64,000 nucleotides of DNA from Bacillus smithii (GCF_001050115.1 NZ_CP012024.1:1096001-1160000); one strand, 5' to 3'. Numbered from the stretch's first letter, positions 7,853 to 17,516 are shown. Program-made: numbers and translations. The notes: generated by a model from the letters alone, not told the origin.

Positions 7853-8806
7853 ATGATGGGGAAGAAAACAAAAGGGATCCATCACATCACAGCCATTGTG
7901 GGGAATCCGCAGGAAAATGTCGACTTTTATGCTGGTGTGCTGGGATTGCGATTGGTGAAGAAAACGATTAATTTCGATGATCCGGGCACTTACCACTTTT
8001 ATTTTGGCAATGAAGCCGGAAAACCGGGCACGATTATCACCTTTTTCCCATGGCCAGATGGGCGCAGAGGGAAAATCGGCGACGGACAAGTGGGAGTGAC
8101 AACATATGTTGTTCCAAAAGGCGCTATGCTGTTTTGGGAACAAAGGCTCGAGAAATTCCACGTTCCATTTTCCAAACTAGAACGATTTGGCGAACAATAT
8201 TTACGTTTGAGCGATCCTCATGGGTTGGAAATAGAATTGGTGGAGAGAAAAGAAGGAGACAACAGCCAATGGAGTTTTGGCGGCGTGACCTCTGATGTCG
8301 CCATTAAAGGTTTTGGAGGAGCCGTTCTTTTCTCTGCCGATCCTGAAAAAACAGCTGAATTGCTCGAAAACGTACTGGGGCTTGAACAAGCAGGAGAGGA
8401 AGGAGAATATATCCGTTTTCGGTCGACAAGCGACATTGGGAATGTGGTTGATTTGAAAACATCTCCAACCGGCCGCGGTCAAGTAGGGGTCGGAACGGTC
8501 CATCATATCGCTTGGCGTACAGAGAATGACGAGGATCAGTTGGATTGGAAAGAACGCATCGAAAAACACGGATATCCAGTAACGCCTGTACAGGACAGAA
8601 ATTATTTTCACTCTATTTACTTCAGAGAATATGGGAAAATTTTATTTGAAATGGCCACAGACCCACCGGGATTTGCCATTGATGAAGAACCGGAAAAATT
8701 AGGAGAAAATTTAATGCTGCCTGAGTGGTATGAACCGTACAGAAGCAAATTGGAACAAATTTTGCCGTCTATTCAAGTAAGAGAATTGGACAAAACTCAG
8801 AAGTAA
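7853..8806 (+). CDS. Ring-cleaving dioxygenase of the glyoxalase/VOC fold (MhqO/MhqA-like)
   Basis: Protein of about 317 residues with two vicinal-oxygen-chelate repeats. Probable Fe ligands are His in KGIHHITAIVG, His in GTVHHIAWRT, and Glu in ILFEMATDPPG. The N-terminal HHITAIVGNPQENVDFY and the DP-rich C-terminus resemble B. subtilis MhqA/MhqO/MhqE, hydroquinone- or catechol-cleaving enzymes protecting against quinone stress. The start is ATG 7853, with AAGGAG 6 bases upstream; the frame extending back to 7799 has no ribosome-binding site. The 214-base gap to the DoxX gene contains no clear terminator, so co-transcription is possible. Confidence 0.85.
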   Translation: MMGKKTKGIHHITAIVGNPQENVDFYAGVLGLRLVKKTINFDDPGTYHFYFGNEAGKPGTIITFFPWPDGRRGKIGDGQVGVTTYVVPKGAMLFWEQRLEKFHVPFSKLERFGEQYLRLSDPHGLEIELVERKEGDNSQWSFGGVTSDVAIKGFGGAVLFSADPEKTAELLENVLGLEQAGEEGEYIRFRSTSDIGNVVDLKTSPTGRGQVGVGTVHHIAWRTENDEDQLDWKERIEKHGYPVTPVQDRNYFHSIYFREYGKILFEMATDPPGFAIDEEPEKLGENLMLPEWYEPYRSKLEQILPSIQVRELDKTQK

Positions 8807-8925
8807 AAATTTCTTTTTAAAAGCAGGACTAGATGATTGGGATTCGATCATTGATCCAATCCATAAGAAAATCGGAAATTGAATGAGCCGTCTTCCTTGT
8901 TATGAGGTATGAAAGGAGAAAAATC

Positions 8926-9531
8926 ATGAGACATCTATTTCAACAAGGCCGCGATCCGGCGAAGCCCACTTTTCTTTTGCTTCATGGAACAGGGGGCAAT
9001 GAATCGGACCTATTGCCTCTGGCCGGTATGATCGACCCGGATGCTTCCGTTTTAAGTGTACGCGGAAATGTGCTGGAAAACGGAATGCCTCGTTTCTTTA
9101 GAAGATTGGCGGAAGGCGTATTCGATGAAAAAGATCTTGTGTTCCGTACGAAAGAATTATATGAGTTTCTAGACGAAGCATCAAAGAAGTATTCATTCGA
9201 TCGAAAAAATATAGTGGCTATTGGATATTCCAACGGAGCTAATATCGCCGGAAGCTTACTGTTTCATTATCAAGATGCGTTGAAAGGAGCCATTCTCTTT
9301 CATCCGATGGTTCCAAGAAGAGGGATTGATTTGCCGCATCTGTCAGAGACAAAGGTATTCATCGCAGCGGGCACAAATGATCCCATCTGTTCTCCGCAGG
9401 AATCATCGGAACTTCAACTTTTATTAGAACAAGCACATGCGAAAGTTGACATTCACTGGGAGAATAAAGGCCATCAATTAACATTGGATGAAATTCAAGC
9501 CGCTGCTAAATGGTATCAAGAAATGTTTTGA
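8926..9531 (+). CDS. mhqD: MhqD-like carboxylesterase / phospholipase-type alpha/beta hydrolase
   Basis: 201-residue cytosolic alpha/beta hydrolase of the carboxylesterase-2 (LysoPLA2-like) family. Nucleophile Ser lies in AIGYSNGANIAG, acid Asp in AGTNDPICSP, and catalytic His in NKGHQLTLDE; the oxyanion region is LLHGTGGNESDLLP. B. subtilis MhqD is encoded with the dioxygenase and DoxX genes and is induced by methylhydroquinone. ATG 8926 is preceded by AAAGGAG. The upstream codons from 8902 are not needed. The substrate in vivo is not known. Confidence 0.85.
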   Translation: MRHLFQQGRDPAKPTFLLLHGTGGNESDLLPLAGMIDPDASVLSVRGNVLENGMPRFFRRLAEGVFDEKDLVFRTKELYEFLDEASKKYSFDRKNIVAIGYSNGANIAGSLLFHYQDALKGAILFHPMVPRRGIDLPHLSETKVFIAAGTNDPICSPQESSELQLLLEQAHAKVDIHWENKGHQLTLDEIQAAAKWYQEMF

Positions 9532-9956
9532 TATCTAAAAACCATGTATTCTGATATTTTGTGCGAATTTTGAAAAAGATGATGATGCGAAATGGAGCAG
9601 CTTTGTGGACAATAAGCAAATGAGAAATGTTTGGCTGAATTGAACAATGAGGAAAACATAGCAGCAACATTAACAATCGGAAAATGGAAGCAGGTTGAAT
9701 GGAATCATTTTTGAACGTTGTCTGTTTTGGCTTTAAAAGAATAAAAACATACTATTATAACGGCAAGGCACGAATGACCACCTCATTCATGTATTTTCAA
9801 ATATATTTTTCATGATCAAGATTGTTACTTTACAGTTTTTAATTACAATAATAAAATTACTTACGTAAAGTAACTATATAAATTTTGAAAACTACTTTTT
9901 TACAACTGAAGGTAAGTAAATGAATTTCATTATTTATTCAAAGAGAGGGAATTAAT
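9532..9956 (+). other. AT-rich intergenic region upstream of the catE-like gene
   Basis: No intact gene is seen. It holds scattered short open stretches that might be decayed coding sequence (about 9560-9715) and, close to the next gene, an imperfect palindrome TTACTTACGTAAAGTAA at about 9859-9875. That palindrome resembles operators of DUF24/MarR-type redox repressors controlling catechol dioxygenase genes. The regulator assignment is an inference. Confidence 0.45.
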
Positions 9957-10806
9957 ATGGAATTTCATCCCGCCCCATACGTTTGTGGGACAAGTGGACT
10001 TAAAAGTGGCCAATTTAGAACGTTCTCTTGCGTTTTACCAAAACGTGATAGGTTTTCAAATACTGGAACAATCAAAAAAGAAGGCGGTCCTTACAGCGGA
10101 TGGAAAAACGCCTCTGGTAACCATTGAGCAACCGGAAAATGTGATACCGAAACAGCCGCATAGAACCGGTTTGTACCATTTTGCCATCCTACTGCCTACA
10201 CGTTCGGACTTGGCGAAAGTATTGCTGCATTTTATTCAAATTCGCTATCCATTGCAAGGGGGATCGGATCACCTTGTAAGTGAAGCGCTCTATTTAGCGG
10301 ATCCTGACGGAAACGGAATTGAGATTTATGCAGATCGTCCATCATCTACATGGAATTGGAACAATGGGGAAGTGGTCATGTCAACAGAGCCGCTGGATGT
10401 AGAAAATTTGCTTGCAGAAGGAAGAGATGGATCGTGGAAAGGACTTCCTTCCGATACAGTTATTGGACATATTCATTTGCACGTTTCCGAATTGCAAAAA
10501 ACGGAGCAATTTTATCGTGAAGGGCTTGGATTTGATATTGTAAGCCGATATGGTCGACAGGCGTTATTTATCTCGACAGGCGGCTATCATCATCATATTG
10601 GATTAAATACTTGGAACGGGGTGGGAATACCTGCGCCTTCAGAAAATAGCGTCGGATTGAAAAAGTTTTCTCTTGTCCTCCCGAGCGATGAAGCTCGAAA
10701 TCAAATCATCGACCGGTTGCGGAAAATCGATGCTTCCGTGACAGAAGAAAACGATATATACATGACAAAAGATCCTTCAGGAAATCAGATTCAGCTGTTG
10801 GTGTAA
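9957..10806 (+). pseudogene. catE: CatE-like catechol-2,3-dioxygenase with an apparent one-base frameshift after the start codon
   Basis: The 273 residues from 9985 onward align throughout with the memory of B. subtilis CatE: NLERSLAFYQNVIGFQ, GLYHFAILLP, EALYLADPDGNGIEIYADRP, GHIHLHVSELQKTEQFY, GGYHHHIGLNTW. Probable Fe ligands are His in GHIHLHV, His in GGYHHHIG and a C-terminal Glu. A good start, ATG 9957 behind AGAGGGA, is in a different frame: it reads MEFHPAPYV and soon ends. Removing one G at 9959/9960 would give MNFIPPHTFVGQVDLKVANL, the expected family N-terminus. It is a recent frameshift, a sequencing error, or a gene translated weakly from GTG 9985. Confidence 0.7.
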
Positions 10807-10887
10807 GTTTGAATCATTTTCCAAGATTTTCAGCGGAACTCCAATGCTTTTTGAGAAGTTGATTTTTGAAACCAATAAACGTTCTTG

Positions 10888-10929
10888 CAGCACTCTTCCT
10901 TAAATCGGGTGAAAGAGTGCTGTTTTTTT
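10888..10929 (+). terminator. Terminator after the catE-like gene
   Basis: 10-bp stem CAGCACTCTT / AAGAGTGCTG followed by seven T residues. Confidence 0.85.
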
Positions 10930-11209
10930 ATAACGGACCTATGCATGTCTCTTTCATTCTATACGTGAAATGATTTTAGAAGGGAGAAATGGAAACATTT
11001 TATATTTTGTCATAATAGATAAGTCCTGAACGGAGCATTGTTGATAGAATAATTCTTTCTAGCACAAAATATGGACTGAATATGGATGCTTTGCCATAAT
11101 GGTGAATGGATTAAGATGTATGGATGTATCTCACCAGGCTATGCGAGTAAGAATTAGTGCAAAATAATTTACATTTTTGCATGAATGATTTAAGATGAAA
11201 ACAATTATT

Positions 11210-11225
11210 TTTTCCTTAAGTAAAC
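11210..11225. promoter_or_regulatory. MntR-like operator upstream of mntH
   Basis: TTTTCCTTAAGTAAAC matches the recalled Bacillus MntR box (TTTGCCTTAAGGAAAC) at 14 of 16 positions, and lies 58 bases before the mntH start. Repression by Mn-loaded MntR is inferred. Confidence 0.65.
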
Positions 11226-11282
11226 TTTTTTGTAGAAGTATTACTTTTAGGTGTTTATGCAAAAATGAGAGGATCATTCGTA

Positions 11283-12557
11283 ATGAACAATCATGATAAG
11301 AATAAACAAATTATTTATACAGCCCAGGCGGTTTTAGAGGGCAAAATCAAAGGATGGAAAGGCATTTTTCCTTTCTTGGGTCCGGCGTTTATTGCTTCTG
11401 TCGCCTATATGGATCCGGGCAACTTTGCAACCAATATCACAGCGGGATCTAAATATGGCTATGCGTTGTTATGGGTGATTGCGGCATCCAATTTAATGGC
11501 GGTGCTGATTCAATCTTTATCCGCTAAATTAGGAATTGCAACAGGCCGTAACTTGCCTGAGGTAGCAAGGGGATATTTTTCAAAACCTGTTTCCGTCTTT
11601 TTATGGATTCAAAGTGAATTAGTGATCATCGCAACGGATTTGGCTGAGTTTATTGGTTCATCATTAGGGCTTCACTTGCTTTTCGGGGTGCCTATGGTTC
11701 CTGCCGCTCTTATCACCGCTATTGCATCTTTTGTGATTTTGGAATGTCAGCGCCGTGGTTTTCGTTCATTGGAAACCGTGATTGTCGTCATGATTTCCAT
11801 GGTGGTTTTATCGTTTGCGGTCCAAACGGTTCTGGCAAAACCTGATGTGGGAGCCGTTGCCGAAGGCTTGTTGACGCCGAAGTTTATAGGAGCAGACAGT
11901 ATTCTGCTCGCTTCCGGCATTCTCGGGGCGACGGTCATGCCTCATGCTATTTACCTTCATTCTTCTTTGACTCAAAATCGTATAGTGGGAAAAGGCGAGT
12001 TAGAGAAAAAGAAAATATTTCAATTTGAGTTTTTGGACATCCTTTTTGCGATGTTAATATCGGGTGCCATCAATATGGCCATGTTGATTGTAGCCGCGGC
12101 CTTATTCCATAAAAATGGTTATGTTGTAGAAGATTTGGACAAAGCCTTTTACCTTTTCCATCATTTATCCGGTACTGCAGCTGCCGCTTTTTTTGGTCTT
12201 GGTTTGTTAATTGCTGGCTTGTCGAGCTCTTCCGTCGGGACGATGGCTGGTGATGTGGTCATGCAAGGATTTATTAACAAAAGAATACCTATTTATGTCC
12301 GGCGATTCATTACAATGGTGCCGCCGTTGGCCATTATTATAAGCGGCATTAATCCTACAAAAGCGTTGGTAGTCAGCCAAGTTGTTTTATCTTTTGGCAT
12401 TGCTTTCGCTTTAATTCCGCTCATTATTTTTACAAGCAAGCGAAAAATTATGGGGATTCTTGTGAATCATCGCATGACAACCGTCATTAGCTGGATTGTC
12501 GCAACGCTAGTCATTTTACTAAATCTTTTTATCCTTTTTCATACTTTTGTTGGATAG
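11283..12557 (+). CDS. mntH: Nramp-family Mn(2+)/divalent metal transporter
   Basis: Polytopic membrane transporter of 424 residues with about 11 hydrophobic helices. The metal-site motif AYMDPGNFATN lies in helix 1 (around residue 44-47) and the second, MPHAIYLHSSLTQ, in helix 6 (around 220). Both are diagnostic of MntH/Nramp proton-coupled manganese importers. I use ATG 11283, preceded by GAGAGGA; the frame start at 11265 is inside the ribosome-binding region. It is a single-gene unit with an MntR-like operator upstream and a strong terminator downstream, which agrees with manganese-repressed expression. Confidence 0.95.
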   Translation: MNNHDKNKQIIYTAQAVLEGKIKGWKGIFPFLGPAFIASVAYMDPGNFATNITAGSKYGYALLWVIAASNLMAVLIQSLSAKLGIATGRNLPEVARGYFSKPVSVFLWIQSELVIIATDLAEFIGSSLGLHLLFGVPMVPAALITAIASFVILECQRRGFRSLETVIVVMISMVVLSFAVQTVLAKPDVGAVAEGLLTPKFIGADSILLASGILGATVMPHAIYLHSSLTQNRIVGKGELEKKKIFQFEFLDILFAMLISGAINMAMLIVAAALFHKNGYVVEDLDKAFYLFHHLSGTAAAAFFGLGLLIAGLSSSSVGTMAGDVVMQGFINKRIPIYVRRFITMVPPLAIIISGINPTKALVVSQVVLSFGIAFALIPLIIFTSKRKIMGILVNHRMTTVISWIVATLVILLNLFILFHTFVG

Positions 12558-12626
12558 ATTGAAAAACTTAAAAAAATAAAATTGTGTTCATCCATCAGAT
12601 GCACTGTCATAAAATCATGAATGAGT

Positions 12627-12676
12627 AAAACCTTTACGAATTTCAGCATAAAATGAGGATTCGTAAAGGTTTTTTT
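12627..12676 (+). terminator. mntH terminator
   Basis: Perfect 15-bp stem (AAAACCTTTACGAAT / ATTCGTAAAGGTTTT) with a 17-base loop, ending in T residues. Confidence 0.88.
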
Positions 12677-12679
12677 ATG

Positions 12680-13268
12680 AATAAGATGTAATAGTGAGCA
12701 TGTTCTAGATTCATTCTTCCACTGGCGTTCTCTATTGTCAAAAGTCTGCTTTTTCATTAACCTGTATAAGGACTCTTTTTCAATCTCCTTTTCAGCCTTT
12801 GCCGGGATTACTGCTTTTTCGTCTTGAAACTGGGATTATAATAAAACGTGGAATGGATGAAGGGGGAAATGGTTACAATGCCGATCTTTCGGGAGCTTGG
12901 AGAAGTCGTGCGATCTATTCTATTATTTTCAAAGAATGGGTTTGAGAAATTATCTATATTGTAATAATGGATAGAAAATAAAAAATTCCGGCAGAACTTT
13001 TAATGGTATAGATAGGTCTTTTAGAATGTCATCATCATGATGACATTTCATTTTGATCGTACGGTCGATGGAGAGGACGAGTGAATGGACTGTATCCATG
13101 ATCGCCTAACTTTTAAACTCATAATGGATTCTTCCCGAAAATAAACAAAGGCTAAATTCTTTTTTCTTGAGAAATAGGATTTTTAGAAGATATGAGTTTT
13201 TCTACCGTTGAACGAATGGTGAAAATGATAAAAAGACCAATTTTTCATCCAAGGGAGAGTGCAACGTC
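12680..13268 (+). other. Intergenic region before galU
   Basis: No gene I can support. A 28-codon ORF beginning near 12877 (MPIFRELGEVV...) has a purine-rich leader but no recognised relatives. At 13025-13047 there is a perfect palindrome, AATGTCATCAT-C-ATGATGACATT, possibly an operator for the downstream surface-glycosylation genes. Confidence 0.4.
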
Positions 13269-14153
13269 ATGAAATCAGTAAAAAAAGCGATCATCCCGGC
13301 TGCCGGGTTGGGAACACGTTTTTTGCCTGCAACAAAAGCGATGCCAAAAGAAATGCTTCCCATTGTTGATAAGCCTACCATTCAATATATTGTGGAAGAA
13401 GCCATTCATTCTGGGATTGAGGATATTATCATCGTGACCGGCAAAGGAAAACGCGCGATAGAAGACCATTTTGATCATGCATTTGAATTAGAAAAAAACC
13501 TTTATGACACAGGAAAGCTGGATTTGTTGGAAAAGGTTCAGCAATCATCGAACATGGTTGACATCCATTACATTCGTCAAAAAGAACCGTTGGGTTTGGG
13601 CCATGCGGTTTGGTGTGCTCGTAAATTTATTGGAGACGAGCCTTTTGCCGTGTTATTAGGGGATGATATTGTGGAATCGGAAACTCCTTGCATCAAGCAG
13701 CTAATGAATGTATATGAAAAAACGGGAGCATCCGTCATTGGAGTTCAGCCTGTTCCTTTGGAAGAAAGTCATCGTTATGGAATGATTGACCCGATGGCTC
13801 AGAATGGCCGACTGTATGAAATCAAAAATTTAGTGGAAAAACCGAAAAGAGGACAAGCCCCTTCTAATTTAGCGATCATGGGTCGTTATATTCTGACGCC
13901 AGAAATCTTTTCTTACCTAGAAAAACAAGAAAGAGGGGCAGGGGGAGAAATTCAGCTTACCGACGCCATTCAAAAATTGAGCAAGACTCAAAAAGTGTTT
14001 GGCTACTGCTTTGAAGGGAAACGATATGATGTCGGAGAAAAATTGGGCTTTATTTTGACGACTATTGAGTTTGCTTTAAAAAATGAAGAATTAAGAGAGC
14101 CTATGCTAGAAAAATTGAAACAACTGATAAAACAAGAAGAGAGAATGGTTTAA
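13269..14153 (+). CDS. galU: UTP-glucose-1-phosphate uridylyltransferase
   Basis: 294-residue cytosolic enzyme making UDP-glucose from UTP and glucose-1-phosphate. The N-terminal nucleotide-binding signature [20 protein letters not shown] is complete, followed by [16 protein letters not shown] and the C-terminal [11 protein letters not shown]. Length and motifs match GtaB/YngB/GalU of Bacillus. ATG 13269 follows AAGGGAGAG. It is followed within 30 bases by a polytopic membrane protein, then a GT2 glycosyltransferase and a GtrA flippase. It therefore probably supplies UDP-sugar to a transmembrane glycosylation pathway rather than general metabolism alone. Confidence 0.94.
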   Translation: MKSVKKAIIPAAGLGTRFLPATKAMPKEMLPIVDKPTIQYIVEEAIHSGIEDIIIVTGKGKRAIEDHFDHAFELEKNLYDTGKLDLLEKVQQSSNMVDIHYIRQKEPLGLGHAVWCARKFIGDEPFAVLLGDDIVESETPCIKQLMNVYEKTGASVIGVQPVPLEESHRYGMIDPMAQNGRLYEIKNLVEKPKRGQAPSNLAIMGRYILTPEIFSYLEKQERGAGGEIQLTDAIQKLSKTQKVFGYCFEGKRYDVGEKLGFILTTIEFALKNEELREPMLEKLKQLIKQEERMV

Positions 14154-14182
14154 AACAAATAGATGGGGTGCGTGTATACGGA

Positions 14183-15874
14183 ATGATGGCAAAATTAGCT
14201 TCGAATTGGACGAAAGAACAAAAATGGATTATTATTGCTTTTGCATTAATTGGAGTATATCTCCTTCCTATGTATGTATTAGGGGAAAATTCACATATTC
14301 GGGTTCATGATAATATGGACTCGAACATTGCTTGGTATAGGGTGTTAAAGCGAAGCGGGGAATTATTCGGACCTATTAATGCTACCATTCCACAAGTAAT
14401 CAATGGGTTGCCGCGTAATGCATACGGTACGGAGTTTAGTGGGATCGAATGGCTGCATCATTTGTTTCCTCCAATGTTAGCTTACGCATTAAGCCAAACG
14501 ATCACACGGGTATTCGCTTTTATAGGCATGTATTTGCTTTTAAAAAAGCACTTTGTTAAAGCAGACGATGCTTATCTAATTCGAGTGGGAGTGTCGCTTG
14601 CTTTTGCGCTGACTCCTTTTTGGCCTTCCGGCATGTTAAGCACGCTTGGACAGCCGCTTGCTTTATGGGCATTTTTGAATATAAGAGAACGAAAAGCGAC
14701 TTGGAAAGAATGGTTGACGATTACTTTGCTTCCTTTCTATTCAAGCTTCGTTTTAGGGTTTTTCTTTTTTCTGGTAGCCATGGGGCTCCTTTGGCTGCGC
14801 GATGTGATGGTCAAACGTGATTGGAATCTCAAGTTTTTTGGCAGCATAGCGTATATGACTTTCCTTTTTTTGGCAATTGAATATCGGCTGGTTTATTCGC
14901 TGGTGTTTCCGACAGAACCGACGAGCCGGAATGAATTTGTCAGTTCTAAATTAGGATTTTGGCATTCTGTTCGTCTTGTGTTTAAGAACTATTTCTTAGG
15001 GCATACGCACGTAATGACCCTGCACACTTTTGTGATTGTTCCGCTTTCTTTTATCGTCATGGCGATCATTATTCAGAAGAAACAATGGAATCAAGAAAGA
15101 AACTATGTTCGTTTGTTTATCCTTAACTTCGTATTATCAGTCTGGTATGCCTTCTGGTTTTACAAAGGATGGGAGCCATTAAAAGAAAGGTACCAATTGC
15201 TAAATACGTTTAATTTTGCTCGTTTCCATTTTTTACGGCCAATGATCATTTACATGATGTTCGCGGTAGGTGCTTATATTCTCTGGAAAAAAGGGGTTCA
15301 ATGGAAAAGATTTGTGAAGGTATGTTTAGTGCTGCAGCTTCTTATACTTTTTGCAGCCAATCCAGAGATTTATTATCGTGCCAATCACTCGCCGTCGTTT
15401 AAACAGTTTTATGCCACTCATCAGTTTGAAGAAATAGCGAAATATATCGGAAAACCAAAATCTTCTTATCGGGTGGCGAGCATAGGGCTTCACCCTGCCA
15501 TTGCCCAGTATAATGGGTTTTACACATTGGATACCTATAATAATTTTTATCCTTTGTCGTATAAGCACCAATTTAGGAAAATCATTGCGAAAGAACTGGA
15601 GAAAAATAAGCAGTTGGAGACATACTTTGATCAATGGGGCGGCAGATGCTATATTTTTGTAAGTGAATTAGGAAAGCATTACGACTTCCGAAAAAATAGC
15701 AAGAAAAAAATTCATCATCTTCAATTGAACATTGATCAATTTAAGAAAATGGGCGGACAGTATATATTTTCATCCGTACCTATTATGAATGCGGAGGAGG
15801 ACGGCCTTCACTTTTTAAAGGCTTTCGACGATCCGGATTCAGCGTGGAGAATTTATTTATACAAAGCAAAATAA
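14183..15874 (+). CDS. Polytopic membrane protein of the YkoS type (DUF6044-like), probable glycosylation component
   Basis: Large membrane protein of about 563 residues: an N-terminal TM helix, a conserved extracytoplasmic loop RVHDNMDSNIAWYRVLKRSG, then roughly ten more TM helices and a C-terminal soluble domain of about 170 residues. The layout resembles YkoS/YfhO-like proteins and GT-C glycosyltransferases that transfer sugar from a lipid carrier to a polymer outside the membrane. Its place between galU and a CsbB/YkoT-type glycosyltransferase supports this. The start is uncertain: GTG 14168 is also possible. The acceptor, perhaps teichoic or lipoteichoic acid, is inferred. Confidence 0.75.
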   Translation: MMAKLASNWTKEQKWIIIAFALIGVYLLPMYVLGENSHIRVHDNMDSNIAWYRVLKRSGELFGPINATIPQVINGLPRNAYGTEFSGIEWLHHLFPPMLAYALSQTITRVFAFIGMYLLLKKHFVKADDAYLIRVGVSLAFALTPFWPSGMLSTLGQPLALWAFLNIRERKATWKEWLTITLLPFYSSFVLGFFFFLVAMGLLWLRDVMVKRDWNLKFFGSIAYMTFLFLAIEYRLVYSLVFPTEPTSRNEFVSSKLGFWHSVRLVFKNYFLGHTHVMTLHTFVIVPLSFIVMAIIIQKKQWNQERNYVRLFILNFVLSVWYAFWFYKGWEPLKERYQLLNTFNFARFHFLRPMIIYMMFAVGAYILWKKGVQWKRFVKVCLVLQLLILFAANPEIYYRANHSPSFKQFYATHQFEEIAKYIGKPKSSYRVASIGLHPAIAQYNGFYTLDTYNNFYPLSYKHQFRKIIAKELEKNKQLETYFDQWGGRCYIFVSELGKHYDFRKNSKKKIHHLQLNIDQFKKMGGQYIFSSVPIMNAEEDGLHFLKAFDDPDSAWRIYLYKAK

Positions 15875-15896
15875 AGAATTCTGAGGAGGAATTTCT

Positions 15897-16892
15897 TTGA
15901 ATTACCCAGTTTTAACCATCGTCGTTCCTTGTTATAACGAAGAAGAAGTTTTTCAAGAAACGTCTAAACAATTAACACAGGTGATCAAAGAATTAATCGA
16001 TGAACATTTAATTTCAAAAGATAGCAATATTTTATTTGTGGATGATGGCAGTCGAGACCGTACTTGGGATTTGATTGAAGCAGAAACGAATCAAAATATT
16101 TATGTAAAAGGTTTAAAGCTTGCTCGAAATGTCGGGCACCAAAATGCCTTGTTGGCGGGATTAGCAACCGCCAGCAAACAAGCCGACTGCGTGATTTCCA
16201 TTGATGCGGATTTGCAAGATGATATTCGTGCCATCCGTACGTTTGTAGAAAAATATTGGGAAGGTTATGACATTGTTTATGGAGTACGAAATAAACGAGA
16301 TACCGATACGTTTTTTAAACGGACAACCGCTGTCGCGTTTTATCGGCTCATGAACAAAATGGGCATTAACCTTATTTTTAATCATGCAGATTTTCGTCTT
16401 ATGAGTAAAAGAGCTTTGGAAGAATTACTAAAATATAAAGAAGTGAACCTTTTCCTTAGAGGGATTGTGCCGTTAATCGGCTTCCCATCTACTAAAGTGA
16501 TGTATGATCGAAAGGAACGTTTCGCCGGGGAATCTAAATATCCTTTGAAAAAAATGCTGGCCTTCGCTTTTGATGGAATTACATCGTTTAGTGTAGCTCC
16601 CATTCGATTTGTGACGTTATTAGGGTTTCTTTCTATTCTTTTAAGTATTTTGATTGGCGGATATGCTCTTATTCAAGAATGGCGGCACCATACCGTATCA
16701 GGATGGACTTCTCTCATGCTCTCCATTTGGTTGATTGGAGGTTTGCAATTATTGGGGATTGGACTGATAGGAGAATATATTGGAAAAATCTTTAAAGAAG
16801 TAAAAAAACGTCCTCGATACGCGATCGAAACGGACTTATATACAAAAGAAGCGAAACTTTCATCTCCTGCTCCCAAAACTTCCGAGAATTGA
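15897..16892 (+). CDS. GT2 family glycosyltransferase (DPM1/CsbB/YkoT type)
   Basis: 331 residues: an N-terminal GT-A domain (about 1-230) with VVPCYNEEEVF, the DXD-type sites FVDDGSRDRTW and IDADLQDD, and ADFRLMSKRALEEL, then two C-terminal TM helices. Such enzymes load a sugar from a nucleotide donor onto undecaprenyl phosphate at the inner membrane face. The TTG start at 15897 is supported by GAGGAGGA 6 bases upstream. With the preceding polytopic protein and the GtrA protein it forms a three-component transmembrane glycosylation set; UDP-sugar would come from the GalU gene. Confidence 0.92.
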   Translation: MNYPVLTIVVPCYNEEEVFQETSKQLTQVIKELIDEHLISKDSNILFVDDGSRDRTWDLIEAETNQNIYVKGLKLARNVGHQNALLAGLATASKQADCVISIDADLQDDIRAIRTFVEKYWEGYDIVYGVRNKRDTDTFFKRTTAVAFYRLMNKMGINLIFNHADFRLMSKRALEELLKYKEVNLFLRGIVPLIGFPSTKVMYDRKERFAGESKYPLKKMLAFAFDGITSFSVAPIRFVTLLGFLSILLSILIGGYALIQEWRHHTVSGWTSLMLSIWLIGGLQLLGIGLIGEYIGKIFKEVKKRPRYAIETDLYTKEAKLSSPAPKTSEN

Positions 16893-16897
16893 TCAAG

Positions 16898-16930
16898 CGA
16901 GGAGGTCCAGCTCCCAATCAGGCCTCCTCG
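16898..16930 (+). other. Hairpin between the GT2 and gtrA genes
   Basis: CGAGGAGG at 16898-16905 pairs with CCTCCTCG at 16923-16930. The T-run is weak (AATTTT), so it may cause partial termination or set the expression ratio of the two genes. Confidence 0.45.
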
Positions 16931-17016
16931 AATTTTGGTGAAATCCTGACAGCATTCGAATGGCGTGAAAGATTATGGTTTTTGCCTTCCGGTCAAAAGA
17001 CGAAGGAGGTATCTTT

Positions 17017-17430
17017 ATGTGGGATCATCTAAAAGAAAAAATGGGAATGCTTCTGAAGTTTTGTACGGTAGGAGTTGGAAATACACTTATTGATTTTATC
17101 GTCTTTTTTGTCCTCACCGGTTTACATGTCCATTACTTATGGGCGCAAGGATGTTCTTATCTTGCTGGTATGATCAATAGCTACATATGGAACAGGAATT
17201 GGACTTTTAAAGCAGAAGAAAAAGCTAATATTCAAGAGCTGCTTCGATTTCTAACCATTAATTTGGCTGCCTATGCGACTACTCTTCTTTTACTTTCTTT
17301 ATTTAAGCAAAAGTTTGAATGGCCGTTGGCTGTAAGTAAGATTTTTGCAACATTGTGTGGGATGGCCATTACTTTTATGGGCAGCCGACTTTGGGTATTT
17401 AAAAGCGGTTTGTCTAAAGGCCAAAGCTAG
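17017..17430 (+). CDS. GtrA-family membrane protein
   Basis: 137-residue protein with four predicted TM helices and the family signature FCTVGVGNTLIDFIVFFVL at the N-terminus and NSYIWNRNWTF after helix 2. GtrA/GtcA proteins are proposed flippases for undecaprenyl-phosphate-linked monosaccharides in cell-wall glycosylation. ATG 17017 has AAGGAGGT with correct spacing; the longer frame from 16975 has none. It is the last gene of the cluster, closed by a terminator. Confidence 0.9.
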   Translation: MWDHLKEKMGMLLKFCTVGVGNTLIDFIVFFVLTGLHVHYLWAQGCSYLAGMINSYIWNRNWTFKAEEKANIQELLRFLTINLAAYATTLLLLSLFKQKFEWPLAVSKIFATLCGMAITFMGSRLWVFKSGLSKGQS

Positions 17431-17473
17431 GGTATTCCATATTTACCTTTTTCTTTTTTCATGCGAAAAAGAG

Positions 17474-17516
17474 GCTCGGAACATTGGTTCTTCGAACATT
17501 GTGCCGAGCTTTTTTT
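17474..17516 (+). terminator. Terminator of the galU-gtrA cluster
   Basis: GCTCGG / CCGAGC outer stem with an inner GTTC-TTC-GAAC hairpin and a run of seven T residues. Confidence 0.8.
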
